A stretch of 64,000 nt of DNA from Nocardia ninae NBRC 108245 (GTDB lineage Bacteria; Actinomycetota; Actinomycetes; Mycobacteriales; Mycobacteriaceae): contig NZ_BJXA01000026.1 of the NCBI RefSeq assembly GCF_007990755.1, positions 38,725-102,724 of the forward strand. The letters are read 5' to 3'. The notes below the pieces were generated by a model, which was given only the letters and a program-made list of their open reading frames with translations, was not told where the DNA came from and made no database searches. The translations under genes and the position numbers were made by a program. Positions 17,121-26,240 of this stretch are shown here, in pieces; position 1 is the first letter of the stretch, and each line of letters begins with the position of its first letter.

Positions 17121-18248
17121 ATGGACGCAGCCGCGGCGACAGTCGGCGTCGAAGAGGAGTTCTTGCTCGCCGATCCCGAAACCGGTGCGCCCGCCGCGAA
17201 GAACGTCGAGGTCGCACACACCGCGGCCGAACTCGGCATCGATCTGCAACTCGAACTCACCCGCTGCCAGGTAGAAACCAGCACCGGAGTGCACACCGAC
17301 TCGGCCGAACTGGCCAAGGAACTGCGCGATCTGCGCTGCGGCGTCGCCGCCTGCGCGGAGAAGAACGGGGCACTGCTGCTCGCGGTCGCTATTCCGCCGA
17401 CCGTCCCGAACAAGTTCCCGGTCACCGATACTCCGCGCTACCAGCGGATCGCCGAATCCTTCGGCATGCTCGCCCATGAGCAGGGACTGTGCGGCTGCCA
17501 TGTCCACGTGGCGGTGCCCGACCGCGATACCGCCTTGCAGGTCAGCAATTTCCTGCGGCCATGGCTGCCGCTGCTCCTGGCACTCACCGCCAATTCGGCC
17601 ATCTATCGCGGCGCCGACACCGGCTTCGCCAGTTGGCGCAGCATCCTGTGGCGGCGCTGGCCGAGCGCGGGCCCACCGCCCTATTTCGAGTCGGCACGCG
17701 ACTACGACGCCATGGTCGCCATCATGCTGTCCAGCGGCAGCATCCTCGACAAGAAGATGGTCTATTGGGACGTCCGCCCCTCGTCCACCTTCCCCACCGT
17801 GGAGATCCGGGTCAGCGATGTGCCCGCGACGACCGAGGAAACCGTTCTGCTCGCCACGCTGGTCCGTGCGGCGGTGCTGACCGCGCGAATGTCGTTGGCC
17901 CAGCACCGTTCTGCGCCGGAAGTCAGCGCGGAGATGCTGCGCGCGGCCTACTGGAAGGCGGCCCGCACCGGACTCGACGGCGACCTGCTCGACCCGATGT
18001 GCGGCCGCATCGTGCCCGCCCGCGACCTCATCGCCGAGCTCGTCGACTACGTCGGCCCCGCACTCGACGAACTCGGCGACCGCAGGCTCGTCACCGACTC
18101 CCTCACCGCCGTCCTGGCCCGAGGCAACGGAGCGATGCGGCAGCTCAACGCTTTTCGTCAACGTCGCGAAGTCGGCGATGTGGTGGCCGAACTGGCGTCG
18201 GCCACCCTGGCAGGCTGCCGCTCAACCCCGCGGGCTACAGCCACATGA
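17121..18248 (+). CDS. carboxylate-amine ligase, YbdK family
   Basis: A 375-residue ATP-dependent ligase of the glutamate-cysteine ligase type 2 family (YbdK). The N-terminus TVGVEEEFLLADPETG carries the metal-binding glutamates, and HVHVAVPDRD and WDVRPSSTFPTVEIRVSDVP are the family motifs. Members catalyse a weak gamma-glutamyl-cysteine ligase reaction in vitro. In mycothiol-producing actinomycetes the true role is uncertain; ergothioneine biosynthesis uses a related EgtA, but no egtB-E genes are nearby. The 3' end overlaps the convergent VOC gene by 14 bp. Start ATG at 17121. Confidence 0.85.
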   Translation: MDAAAATVGVEEEFLLADPETGAPAAKNVEVAHTAAELGIDLQLELTRCQVETSTGVHTDSAELAKELRDLRCGVAACAEKNGALLLAVAIPPTVPNKFPVTDTPRYQRIAESFGMLAHEQGLCGCHVHVAVPDRDTALQVSNFLRPWLPLLLALTANSAIYRGADTGFASWRSILWRRWPSAGPPPYFESARDYDAMVAIMLSSGSILDKKMVYWDVRPSSTFPTVEIRVSDVPATTEETVLLATLVRAAVLTARMSLAQHRSAPEVSAEMLRAAYWKAARTGLDGDLLDPMCGRIVPARDLIAELVDYVGPALDELGDRRLVTDSLTAVLARGNGAMRQLNAFRQRREVGDVVAELASATLAGCRSTPRATAT

Positions 18249-18609
18249 GGCAGAAGATGTGCCCCACCGGGTCGGCGTAGACGCGGAACTGGTCGTCGTC
18301 GTTGGGCTGCACCAGTTTCGCGCCGAGCGCGAGCGCCTTCGGCTCCGCCACCTCGATATCGTCGACCAAGACATCGAAGTGAATCTGTTGCGACGCTTCG
18401 GGATCCGGGAACCGCGGCGGCTTGTACTCCGGCGAGCGCTGGAAAACGATCCGCCTACCTTCCTGGTCGACGGTGACGACCCACGAGTCGTCCTCGTCGT
18501 CGGTCAGTTCGAGGCCGAGCAGGTCGACATAGAACTCCGCGAGCTTGCGTGGCTCCGGGCAATCCAGCACCACACTGCGCAGCCGACCGACGAAACTGTC
18601 TGAACTCAT
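18235..18609 (-). CDS. VOC (glyoxalase/bleomycin-resistance) superfamily protein
   Basis: A 124-residue single-domain VOC protein with two beta-alpha-beta-beta-beta modules: LRSVVLDCPEPRKLAEFYVDLLGLEL and IHFDVLVDDIEVAEPKALALGA, ending in FRVYADPVGHIFCLMW. Such proteins are often annotated as glyoxalase-like and act as isomerases, resistance or binding proteins. It has a strong AGGAGG site before ATG 18609. It is convergent with, and slightly overlaps, the YbdK gene. Ligand unknown. Confidence 0.85.
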   Translation of the reverse strand: MSSDSFVGRLRSVVLDCPEPRKLAEFYVDLLGLELTDDEDDSWVVTVDQEGRRIVFQRSPEYKPPRFPDPEASQQIHFDVLVDDIEVAEPKALALGAKLVQPNDDDQFRVYADPVGHIFCLMWL

Positions 18610-18804
18610 GGGTTACCTCCTTGGATTCGGGACCTTGATCGCCTACCCGCCGCCCCGGCAAGCAAACGTCCGGCGATGCCCCCGCAACCCGCCGCTGAAT
18701 GAAACACGTTGTGGTCAAATACAATTCGCTGCCGAAGCCCTTACCCCGCCGCACCCGGACTCCTACGATGAGACCGACAACAGCATCGGACGAGGGGGCA
18801 CGAA

Positions 18805-19617
18805 ATGACCGACCTGACGCACGTGATCGACCAATCCAAGCCGAGCATCGCCCGGGTGTACGACTACCTGCTCGACGGCAAGGACAACTTCGCCGTCGAC
18901 CGCGCGATCGGCGACCACTTCAAGAACAACCTGCCCGGCTCGGTGGCCATCGCCTTCACCAACCGGCATGCCCTGGTCCGCGCCGTCCGTGACATCGCCC
19001 GCGACGGCGTGCGGCAGTTCATCGACCTGGGCAGCGGCCTGCCCACCGCGGACAACGTGCACCAGGTCGCGCACCGCTACGCACCGGACGCCAGAGTCGT
19101 CTACATCGACAACGATCCCATCGTCCTGGCGCACGGCCGCGCCCTGCTCGCCACCGAAGCCGGCACCACCGTCTTCCAGGCCGACCTACGCGACCCGCAA
19201 TCCATCCGGGAACACAGCGAAGTCGGCCACATGATCGATTTCGACCAGCCGGTAGCCGTCATCTTCAGCGCCATCCTGCACCACCTCAACGACGACGAGG
19301 ACCCGGCCGCCGTGGTGCGCTACTGGTCCGAACAACTGACGCCGGGCAGCCTGGTCTACATCTCGCACTTCCGCTCGGGCGGCAACCGGGAGACAGCCGT
19401 CGCCGAGGAGAAACTCCAGTCGACCTTCGGGCGCGGCCGCTGGCGGACCGACCAGGAGATCCAGGCCCTGTTCGGTGACCTGGAAATCCTCGAACCCGGC
19501 ATCGTGCCCTGCGCGAACTGGCGACCGGATCTGGCGCCGGTCGACGAGGCGGCACCCGACCGTGCGCTGTCGGTCTGGGAGCAACTGATCGTCACCGGCT
19601 TGGCGCGCAAAGCCTAG
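18805..19617 (+). CDS. S-adenosyl methyltransferase (Methyltransf_19 / DUF574)
   Basis: A 270-residue protein of the actinobacterial SAM-methyltransferase family PF04672. Hallmarks: the N-terminal PSIARVYDYLLDGKDNFAVDR, the SAM-binding FIDLGSGLPT and VVYIDNDPIVLAHGRALL, then ILHHLNDDEDP and VYISHFRSGG. The family is abundant in actinomycetes, usually with unknown substrates and scattered genomic contexts. ATG 18805 follows GAGGGGG. It is followed by a strong hairpin and then the conservon on the opposite strand. Confidence 0.9.
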   Translation: MTDLTHVIDQSKPSIARVYDYLLDGKDNFAVDRAIGDHFKNNLPGSVAIAFTNRHALVRAVRDIARDGVRQFIDLGSGLPTADNVHQVAHRYAPDARVVYIDNDPIVLAHGRALLATEAGTTVFQADLRDPQSIREHSEVGHMIDFDQPVAVIFSAILHHLNDDEDPAAVVRYWSEQLTPGSLVYISHFRSGGNRETAVAEEKLQSTFGRGRWRTDQEIQALFGDLEILEPGIVPCANWRPDLAPVDEAAPDRALSVWEQLIVTGLARKA

Positions 19618-19689
19618 GCCCTGCGTCGATGTCCGGACGGAGGCGCCGGACGGGACTTCGACACCGGCCTGATCACCCCGGAAGTGCGC

Positions 19690-19717
19690 GAGGGATGCCG
19701 CGATTACGGCATCCCTC
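19690..19717. terminator. bidirectional stem-loop terminator
   Basis: Perfect 11-bp arms GAGGGATGCCG (19690-19700) and complement (19707-19717), 6-base loop, between the methyltransferase and the last conservon gene, which converge here. Confidence 0.8.
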
Positions 19718-19742
19718 ACTCGAATAGCGTTGAGCCGCTCGA

Positions 19743-20972
19743 CTACTCCGCAGGCTGCAAAATCACCGGCAGCTTGCCGTGACCGTTGGAGATGAAGCTC
19801 GCCACGGCGCCCAGCTCGGCCGGCTCCGCCGCCAACCGCATGTTCGGGAACCGCTCGAAGAGCGCGGGCAGCGCGATCGCGGCCTCCAGTCGGGCCAACG
19901 GCGCACCGAGGCAGTGATGCACGCCGTGCCCGAAAGCCAAGTGGTCCTTGGTCGCCCGGGTCACGTCGAACTCGTCGGCGGTCTCCCCATGCACCTTCGG
20001 ATCCCGGTTGGCCGCCGCGTAGGCGGGCAGGATCGGTTCACCCTTCGCGATCCGCACCCCCTCGATCTCGATGTCGTCCACCGCGAACCGCAGCGGCAGA
20101 TGTGCGACCGGCGCCTCGAAACGCAGCGACTCCTCGATCAGCTCCGACCAGCCGACCTTGCCCTCGAGCACCGTCGCCCGCTGCTCCGGCCGGGTGATGA
20201 TCGCGTAGATCGACTGGTCGAGCAGGTTGACCGTGGTCTCGTGACCCGCGCTGATCACCAGCAGCAGCGTGTCGATGAGTTCCTGCTCGGTGAGCTGCGA
20301 GCCGTCGTCCTCGTCGCGATGCGAGACCAGCAGGCTGGTCATGTCGTCGCTCGGGTTCTCCCGCCGGTAGGCCACCAGCTCGGCGAGGATGCGATACATC
20401 TCCATGTAGTTGGCCTGCGACTCCTCCGGAGTCAGCGAGGTGTCGAAGATCCCGTCGACGCACGTGCGCAGGCCCGGGTTCAGCGACTCCGGCACCCCCA
20501 TCAGCTCGGAGATGACCTCGATCGGCACCGGATACGCGAAACCCTCCCGCAGATCCACCACTTCACCCGCGGGCACCGCCGCCAACTCGGCGATCAGCCG
20601 CTGCACGATCCGGGTGATCCGCGGCCGCATCGCCTCGGTGCGCCGGTGCGTGAACGCGGGCGCCACCAGCTTGCGCAGCCGCCGGTGATCGGCGCCGTAG
20701 GCGGTGAACATGTTGTTCACCGCCACCCAGAGGAACAGCGGCCAGTCCTGCGGCACTTCACCTTTGGCGAAGGCAGGCCAGTGCTGCCTGGCGTCTTTGG
20801 ACACTTTCGGATCGACGAGCAGCCGCTTGAGCAGGTCGGCGTCGGTGATCGACCACGCGCGCACGCCGCCGGGCAGCTCCACCAGGGTCGCAGGCCCGCG
20901 CTCCCGCAGCCGGGCGGCCTCGCCCTGGATGTCGGTGCCGGCCGGGTCCAGGACTAGCGGCTCGGTGTCCAT
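19743..20972 (-). CDS. cytochrome P450, last gene of the conservon (CvnF position)
   Basis: A 409-residue soluble bacterial P450 with all canonical elements: I-helix AGHETT (242-247), K-helix ExxR (Glu281-Arg284) and heme loop [10 protein letters not shown] with Cys354. It is the sixth gene of the conservon, ten bases after the first P450. In Streptomyces conservons that contain P450s, two adjacent P450s are common, one of them an atypical CYP157. Having intact catalytic motifs, this one is the more likely oxygenase of the pair. Substrate unknown. Confidence 0.92.
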   Translation of the reverse strand: MDTEPLVLDPAGTDIQGEAARLRERGPATLVELPGGVRAWSITDADLLKRLLVDPKVSKDARQHWPAFAKGEVPQDWPLFLWVAVNNMFTAYGADHRRLRKLVAPAFTHRRTEAMRPRITRIVQRLIAELAAVPAGEVVDLREGFAYPVPIEVISELMGVPESLNPGLRTCVDGIFDTSLTPEESQANYMEMYRILAELVAYRRENPSDDMTSLLVSHRDEDDGSQLTEQELIDTLLLVISAGHETTVNLLDQSIYAIITRPEQRATVLEGKVGWSELIEESLRFEAPVAHLPLRFAVDDIEIEGVRIAKGEPILPAYAAANRDPKVHGETADEFDVTRATKDHLAFGHGVHHCLGAPLARLEAAIALPALFERFPNMRLAAEPAELGAVASFISNGHGKLPVILQPAE

Positions 20973-20982
20973 CGGGGTCCTC

Positions 20983-22224
20983 CTAAAACACGTTCAACGG
21001 TGGTGACCTAGGGAAGACTACCGGGAGCGAGACCAGCGCTCGATGGAAAGGACCTGGCCGCCAAGACAATTCATCCGCGGGCACGGCAAGGTCCAACTCG
21101 GGCAGTGCGTCGAGGAGTTGATCGATGGCATCCTGCACGATCAGGTAGGCCATCGACCTGGCGGGACAGGAGTGCGGCCCGACACTCCAGGCCAGATGCG
21201 AGCGGTTGTCGACGTACTCGCCGACGCTGATCGACGGATCGTTGTTGCAGCCCGCCATGCTGATCACCACCGGCCGATGCGCGGGCAGCCACACGCCGTC
21301 GATCAAGATCGGCTGCCGCGGGTAGGACACGCAGTAGTTCGCCATCGGCGGGTCGGTGAACAGCACCTCGTCCAGTGCGTCGCGGGTCGAAAGACTGCCG
21401 CCGAGTACGTTTCCCGCGAACCGGTCGTCGGTGAGCATGAGCAGCAGCGTGTTCACAATAAGGTTCAGCTGCGGCTCGATACCCGCCCCGTACAACGTGA
21501 CCAGCTGGTGGATCATCTCCACGTCGTCGAGCCTGGCGGGGTGCCCGAGTAGTCGCGACGTGATGTCGTCGCCCGGCTCCTTACGCTTCGTGGTGACCAG
21601 TTCGAACAGCGCGTCGGTGAGCATCGCGTTGCCCTTGTCCGCGTTCACGCCCTCGAAGATCGCGGCCATCCCGGTCGCGACCTGCTGGCCGATGTCCGGC
21701 GGGCAACCGAGCGTGGCGTTGAGCACCGCGAAGGTGAGCGGGAATGCGTACTGGCTGATCAGGTCCGCGGCACCGTCCTGACAGAACGCGTTGATCAGCG
21801 GGATCGCGATCCGCTCGACGGTGGCGTGCAGGCTGTGCAGGTCGACCTCGCCGATGGCGGCCACGTTGGCCTGCCGGTAGCGCTCGTGTTCCAGACCCGC
21901 GCTGCGCAGCGCGTTCGGCCGCCACTCCAGCATCGGCAGAATGGGGCACTCACCGGCCACACCCTTCTGCCAGGTGCGCGGGTCGGCCGGAAAATGCTCG
22001 GGATCGTTGAGGATGCTCAACGCGGTGTGATAGCCGATCACCAGCGTGGCGGGTACGTCGGGTGCGAGGTTCACCGGCACCAGCGAGCCGTACTGGCGGC
22101 GCATCTCGCGATAGGCGCGGTGCGGGTCGGCGGCGAACTCTTCCGAGTACAGCGAGACACGGGGACCATCGGTGTCGATCGGTGATCCGTGCTGAACCGG
22201 GCAAGAACGCGAAAACGTGCTCAA
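20983..22224 (-). CDS. atypical cytochrome P450, CYP157-like (CvnE)
   Basis: A 413-residue P450 homologue of the conservon type. The heme-cysteine loop is [12 protein letters not shown] (Cys353), with Trp for the usual Phe and Pro after the Cys. The I-helix has GAGIEPQ instead of AGxxT, and the K-helix reads Glu286-Val-Leu-Phe289, so the otherwise invariant ExxR arginine is absent. CYP157 members from Streptomyces conservons are known to lack ExxR. It overlaps the GTPase gene by four bases, so translation is coupled. It may act as a heme-dependent sensor or partner of the GTPase rather than a standard oxygenase (inference). Confidence 0.9.
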   Translation of the reverse strand: MSTFSRSCPVQHGSPIDTDGPRVSLYSEEFAADPHRAYREMRRQYGSLVPVNLAPDVPATLVIGYHTALSILNDPEHFPADPRTWQKGVAGECPILPMLEWRPNALRSAGLEHERYRQANVAAIGEVDLHSLHATVERIAIPLINAFCQDGAADLISQYAFPLTFAVLNATLGCPPDIGQQVATGMAAIFEGVNADKGNAMLTDALFELVTTKRKEPGDDITSRLLGHPARLDDVEMIHQLVTLYGAGIEPQLNLIVNTLLLMLTDDRFAGNVLGGSLSTRDALDEVLFTDPPMANYCVSYPRQPILIDGVWLPAHRPVVISMAGCNNDPSISVGEYVDNRSHLAWSVGPHSCPARSMAYLIVQDAIDQLLDALPELDLAVPADELSWRPGPFHRALVSLPVVFPRSPPLNVF

Positions 22225-22826
22225 AGACGTGACTCCTGACGATAGAACAGGAATTCGACGAGCGTTATCAAGGACCGTAAGCAGGTGCCTCGATCACGCG
22301 CGTCCAGAGAAGTGAGCGGGGTGTCGGGCGTCAGGTCCAGTGCGTCCCGGACCTCGCCGAGCGGAAAGTGCTTGGCACCTTCGAACTGGTTGACCGCCAC
22401 CGAATACGGCACCCCGCGCTCCTCCAACACCGAGAGCACCTCGTCGGACTTCTCGATCCGCCTGGTGTCGACCAGCACCAGTGCGCCGAGCGCACCCCGG
22501 GCCAGCTCTTCCCACAGCGGCACGAACCGCTGCTGGCCCGGGGTGCCGAATAGGTAGAGCGCGAGTTGCGGGTTCAGCGTGATGCGACCGAAGTCCATCG
22601 CGACGGTGGTCTGGGACTTACCGGGCAGGCCCATCATGTCGTCGACGCCGACGCTGGCCTCGGTGATCGTCTCCTCCGTGCGCAGCGGCTCGATCTCCGA
22701 AACGCTGCTCACGAAGGTGGTCTTCCCGACCCCGAAATTGCCTGCCACCAACAGCTTTACAGAACGGGTAACGGTCTCCGGCACATAGTCGACTGGACGA
22801 TCAGACGGCGAGAGCACGGAGCCCAT
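22221..22826 (-). CDS. conservon GTPase (CvnD)
   Basis: A 201-residue Ras-like/Mgl-type small GTPase. The P-loop is GNFGVGKTT (29-37), the G3 region FGTPGQQRF, and the G4 position NQFE in place of NKxD, as usual in CvnD proteins. It starts inside the 3' end of the DUF742 gene (26-bp overlap) and overlaps the P450 downstream by four. In Streptomyces, CvnA-D form a membrane-associated complex likened to a eukaryotic G-protein switch: CvnB is the roadblock partner, CvnC is of unknown role and CvnA is the ATPase-domain receptor. Confidence 0.93.
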   Translation of the reverse strand: MGSVLSPSDRPVDYVPETVTRSVKLLVAGNFGVGKTTFVSSVSEIEPLRTEETITEASVGVDDMMGLPGKSQTTVAMDFGRITLNPQLALYLFGTPGQQRFVPLWEELARGALGALVLVDTRRIEKSDEVLSVLEERGVPYSVAVNQFEGAKHFPLGEVRDALDLTPDTPLTSLDARDRGTCLRSLITLVEFLFYRQESRL

Positions 22827-23154
22827 TAAGTACCTCCTCGAGCAGAGCGATCTCCGGCAGGTTTTCCGCCGGGGTAGGTGTGACCAGGTGTCCGCCGTCC
22901 ATCAGATCGGCCGCGACGATCTTCACTACGGACGGCGGCAGGTCGAGGTACGCGGCGATCTCGGCGATCGATAGCGTGCCCCGGCGGCTGCAGAGATTCA
23001 TGACCCGGCGTGCATCGGGCGCGACACCGGGTGACGGGTCCTTTGCGGTACGGACCAATGTGACCAGGTCCAACTCGCGGGTGGGACGCGTGCGTCCCCC
23101 GGTGCGCACGTATGCCCGAACCAAATCGGGATCACGCCGGGACCGTGGTGTCAT
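22801..23154 (-). CDS. conservon DUF742 protein (CvnC)
   Basis: A 117-residue DUF742 protein. A charged N-terminus (RPTRELDLVTLV) precedes a winged-helix-like region (SRRGTLSIAEIAAYLDLPPSVVKIVAADLMDGGHLV). It sits in the invariant conservon order between roadblock (4-bp overlap) and GTPase. The helix-turn-helix-like part suggests protein or DNA contact, but the biochemical role is unknown in the family. The ATG at 23154 overlaps the stop of CvnB. Confidence 0.92.
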   Translation of the reverse strand: MTPRSRRDPDLVRAYVRTGGRTRPTRELDLVTLVRTAKDPSPGVAPDARRVMNLCSRRGTLSIAEIAAYLDLPPSVVKIVAADLMDGGHLVTPTPAENLPEIALLEEVLNGLRALAV

Positions 23155-23576
23155 GGCAATTCGCCACCATCAACACGCCTGCGCGGCTGGCTCCCCAGCT
23201 CGTGCCCGACCCGGCCCGCGAGTTCGTTCATCCGGTGCGCGATGAGTGCCACGTCGATCTCCGGGGTGGTCGCCACGCCGAGGAGCGCGCCGTCACCGGC
23301 GGCGGTGATCAGGATCATGCCCTGGTCGTACTCGGTCATGTTCTGCCGCACACCGTTGTCGCCCTCACCGCAGAACTCCCCGAGGGCCTTGCCCAGTGAC
23401 CGCAGACCCGACGCGGCGGCGGAGAAGCGCTCCGCCTGGTCGCGCTCGATGCCGACCGAGTGCGCGATCCGTAACCCGTCTTCGGATAGCAGTACTGCGA
23501 ATCTGACGCCCGGGACATTGAGGTCTTCGAGTAGCCAGCCCAGCTTGTTGCTGCTGTCGGTCACGGGTGTGGCCAT
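23151..23576 (-). CDS. conservon roadblock/LC7 protein (CvnB)
   Basis: A 141-residue roadblock/LC7 protein: LGWLLEDLNVPGVRFAVLLSEDGLRIAHS followed by ERFSAAASGLRSLGKAL and DQGMILITAAGDGALLGVATTPEIDVALIAHRMNEL. By analogy to MglB it is the likely GTPase-activating or scaffold partner of CvnD. Its start and the stop of CvnA share a base at 23576, so translation is coupled. Confidence 0.93.
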   Translation of the reverse strand: MATPVTDSSNKLGWLLEDLNVPGVRFAVLLSEDGLRIAHSVGIERDQAERFSAAASGLRSLGKALGEFCGEGDNGVRQNMTEYDQGMILITAAGDGALLGVATTPEIDVALIAHRMNELAGRVGHELGSQPRRRVDGGELP

Positions 23577-24985
23577 CAGGATGTCATCCCTTCCGTGTGA
23601 TCGGGGTTGTCGGACTGATCGGTGGCGGCTGCGCGGCCGCTCTTGGAACCGGTGTGCCAGGCCGCGGCTACGTCGGGGCGGGCCAGGCCGGGTTCGGTGC
23701 GCGGCCCGACCGGGGCGAGCGCGACCGTCCGGCGGCGCCGCTTCGGTAAGCCGCCGCTGGTGATCTCGTGCACGGCGAATGGCTCACTCTCACTGGGCTC
23801 TTCGCTCTGCGGTGCGCTGTGCGCGGGGCTCGCGTGGACCGCAGCGGGGACGGGTTCGGCGGGGACCTCTACCTCACGCGCGGGCGTGACCTCCTGGCCG
23901 GGCTGCGGGGTCATCAGCAGGGCCTCGGGGATGTAGACCATCGCCCGCATGCCGCCGTAGACGTTCGGGCCGTCGATGTAGACGGTGAAGCCGTAGCGAC
24001 GTGCCAGTGCGGCGATACCCGGGAAGCCGACCTTCGGCGCGGGGCCGAGCTGGTGGATGTCGACCGAGCGCTCGTGCGCGAGCACCTGCCTGGCCTCCTC
24101 CATCTGCTCGGCGTTCATCCGCACGCCCGCGTCGTCGATGATCACGGTGACGCCGTGGTGCCCCTCCTGGAAGCTGACATCCACGAAAGACGTTGGCGGG
24201 GAATACCGCAGCGCGTTGTCGAGCAGGGTGGCCAGCGTGTGCACGAGCGGTTCCACCGCACGGCTGATGACCACCCGGTCGAGCTGGCCGGGACGCACCC
24301 GCAGGTAGTCGCGGACGCGGCCGACCGCGCCACCGACGACGTCGGTGAGCGACTGGGCGGGCCAGCGCCTGCCGGGCAGGCCACCGCAGACGATCACGTA
24401 GGACTGCGCCTGCCGGATCATCTGCTGCACGGTGTGGTCGATGCGCGTGAGGGTTTCGTACACCTCGTCCTTGCGGTGCTCGCGCAGCGCGGCGCTGACC
24501 ACCTGGCTGACGTCGGCGCCGAGACTGACCACCGACGTGCCGAACGAGCGCACGGCCGCACTGGTCGCCTGTCTGGCCGCGTTGGACACCTCGGTGCGCA
24601 CCGCCTCCTCGGCGGACTTGATCGCCTGCTGCGCCTCGTGGTTCGCGTGTTCCCTGGTCTCGGACCGCAGCAGACTCAGGTCGTCGGCGTACCGCTCGGC
24701 GATCCACCGCAACACCTGCGCGATGCGCGAGTTCTCCAGGCCCGGCGGCACTTCGACCGTAGGGGCCGGGCTGTCGAACCGTCTGATCGACTCCACTACC
24801 GACGGCATCGTGGTCGTCGCGAAGCGTTCGACGGCTTCTTCGGCGGCTCGTTGCTCTCTACTGAGCGCTTCGGCTCTGGCTCGCTGCTGTTTGGCGTAAT
24901 GCACTGCGTACAACGCCACCGCTGTCACCACTACGAGCGCGGCGGCGAGGACCCATGAAAGCACCACGGCGATATCTTGGTTCAT
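23576..24985 (-). CDS. conservon sensor ATPase/kinase-like membrane protein (CvnA)
   Basis: About 469 residues starting at ATG 24985 (an open frame continues upstream to 25156 but is low-quality). One N-terminal transmembrane helix (AVVLSWVLAAALVVVTAVALYAVHYA) is followed by a long coiled-coil/dimerisation region (residues ~30-170). Next comes a GHKL ATPase domain (TLLDNALRYSPPTSF, IIDDAGVRM, KVGFPGIAALARRYGF), then a proline-rich acidic tail. No phospho-accepting H-box is evident, as is usual for CvnA. It is the first gene of the five-to-six-gene conservon operon. Confidence 0.92.
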   Translation of the reverse strand: MNQDIAVVLSWVLAAALVVVTAVALYAVHYAKQQRARAEALSREQRAAEEAVERFATTTMPSVVESIRRFDSPAPTVEVPPGLENSRIAQVLRWIAERYADDLSLLRSETREHANHEAQQAIKSAEEAVRTEVSNAARQATSAAVRSFGTSVVSLGADVSQVVSAALREHRKDEVYETLTRIDHTVQQMIRQAQSYVIVCGGLPGRRWPAQSLTDVVGGAVGRVRDYLRVRPGQLDRVVISRAVEPLVHTLATLLDNALRYSPPTSFVDVSFQEGHHGVTVIIDDAGVRMNAEQMEEARQVLAHERSVDIHQLGPAPKVGFPGIAALARRYGFTVYIDGPNVYGGMRAMVYIPEALLMTPQPGQEVTPAREVEVPAEPVPAAVHASPAHSAPQSEEPSESEPFAVHEITSGGLPKRRRRTVALAPVGPRTEPGLARPDVAAAWHTGSKSGRAAATDQSDNPDHTEGMTS

Positions 24986-25680
24986 CAGTTCTTTCGTCGT
25001 CGATTGGCGCCGAGGATTGGGAGCGCTCGCGAGTGCGAATGCACGAGGCCGCATCGCCTGTCGGTCATGGTGGTTCGTCCCGCCTTCCTCGCGACGCCGA
25101 CCAGCACACCCTGGTCGGATCTGGTCCACGTCGGAGGACCGGCAACCGCCGAACAACAGATTGTGTCCGAACAGTTACCAGAACCCGACGGACCGACATT
25201 AGCAGCAATGCAACTAGTTCTCGCCAGATCCGGTCACATGATTGCGTTTGCAGACAACAGATGACGGGCGCCGCGCGATGCGCAATAATGCTGCGCCACT
25301 GGCGATCACGGCCGCTAGCCACGCGTTGACCAGCGACGTTTCCGAAGTCGCGGCAATGGACACATCATCCGATCTATCAATGGTGCCGCATATCACGTGA
25401 GCGGTGTCAACCACGCCTATCGGCATGCCGTCCGGAAAGGCCTGACAGAACAGGGCATTCGGTTTACTTCCGCTCGGAAGTTTGCTGGCCCGTCCAGTTT
25501 GTTCTGCGCCTGCGGCACCCGAGTCGTCCGCCGCGCCCCCACCCCGAAGATTGCCCACATGTCGCCGGACCGCCCTCGAAGGTTCCGCGCACGGTGCGCC
25601 AGCAGATGTCTGCAGGTGTGCGGACCGTCGTCGGCCCGCATCAACTACGCCGAACCCCGGGTACCGGATACTATGCGGCC
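24986..25680. other. 695-bp region upstream of the conservon
   Basis: No confident gene. GC content is lower than in the neighbours and it should contain the conservon promoter. A minus-strand open frame covers 25214-25687. Its last ~75 codons read like an exported domain plus a terminal membrane helix (LVNAWLAAVIASGAALL) and basic tail, but third-position GC is modest and no signal peptide or ribosome site is seen, so I leave it uncalled. It could be the relic of a small membrane protein gene. Confidence 0.4.
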
Positions 25681-26112
25681 ATGGCAAAGCTGAAGGTCTC
25701 CGTGGATGTGCCGATCTCGCCCGAGGACGCGTGGTCGCACACGTCCAACCTGGCCGATCTCGACAAGTGGCTGACGATGCACGAGGCGTGGCGCAGCGAG
25801 GTGCCCGAGCAGCTGACCGTCGGCACCCAACTGGTCGGCGTCGCCTCGGTCAAGGGACTGCGGAACCGGGTGACCTGGACGGTAAAGGCGGCTGAACCGC
25901 CGCGCCGGCTGCTGCTCACCGGGGCGGGCAAGGGCGGCACCAAGCTCGGTCTCGAACTGCTGGTGGCGCCGAAGGGCGACGGGTCGGAGGTGACCGTCGA
26001 CATCGAGCTCGGCGGCAGGCCGCTGTTCGGGCCGATCGGTGCCGGGGTGGCACGGGCGGTGAAGGGCGATATCGAGCGGTCGCTGGACAAGTTCGTGGCG
26101 CTGTACGCCTGA
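25681..26112 (+). CDS. SRPBCC family protein
   Basis: A 143-residue START/Bet v1-like protein, start ATG 25681 (MAKLKVSVDVPISPEDAWSH). The pattern of beta strands (DVPISPEDAW, SEVPEQLTVGTQLVG, NRVTWTVKAAEPPRRLLL, EVTVDIELGG) and the long C-terminal helix (VKGDIERSLDKFVALY) fit polyketide cyclase/dehydrase-type SRPBCC proteins common in Mycobacteriales, which bind hydrophobic ligands in a deep pocket. It is a single gene between the conservon promoter region and the LysR gene. Ligand unknown. Confidence 0.85.
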   Translation: MAKLKVSVDVPISPEDAWSHTSNLADLDKWLTMHEAWRSEVPEQLTVGTQLVGVASVKGLRNRVTWTVKAAEPPRRLLLTGAGKGGTKLGLELLVAPKGDGSEVTVDIELGGRPLFGPIGAGVARAVKGDIERSLDKFVALYA

Positions 26113-26240
26113 AACAGGCTGCGTCACAGGAGCGCCGGCTTACCTCAGAGCGGCGTCGTCGACGGACCGCGGCCGAGCACAGCGCGCTCGAGGACCTGCC
26201 TGCGCCACAAGCGCTGCCGGCTGCGCCAGGAGAGCTCTCT

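Noticed and set aside
25214-25687. Minus-strand frame with a C-terminal hydrophobic helix
   Set aside because: Third-position GC is modest, no ribosome site or signal peptide is seen and no family is recognised, so it is described only as part of the intergenic region.
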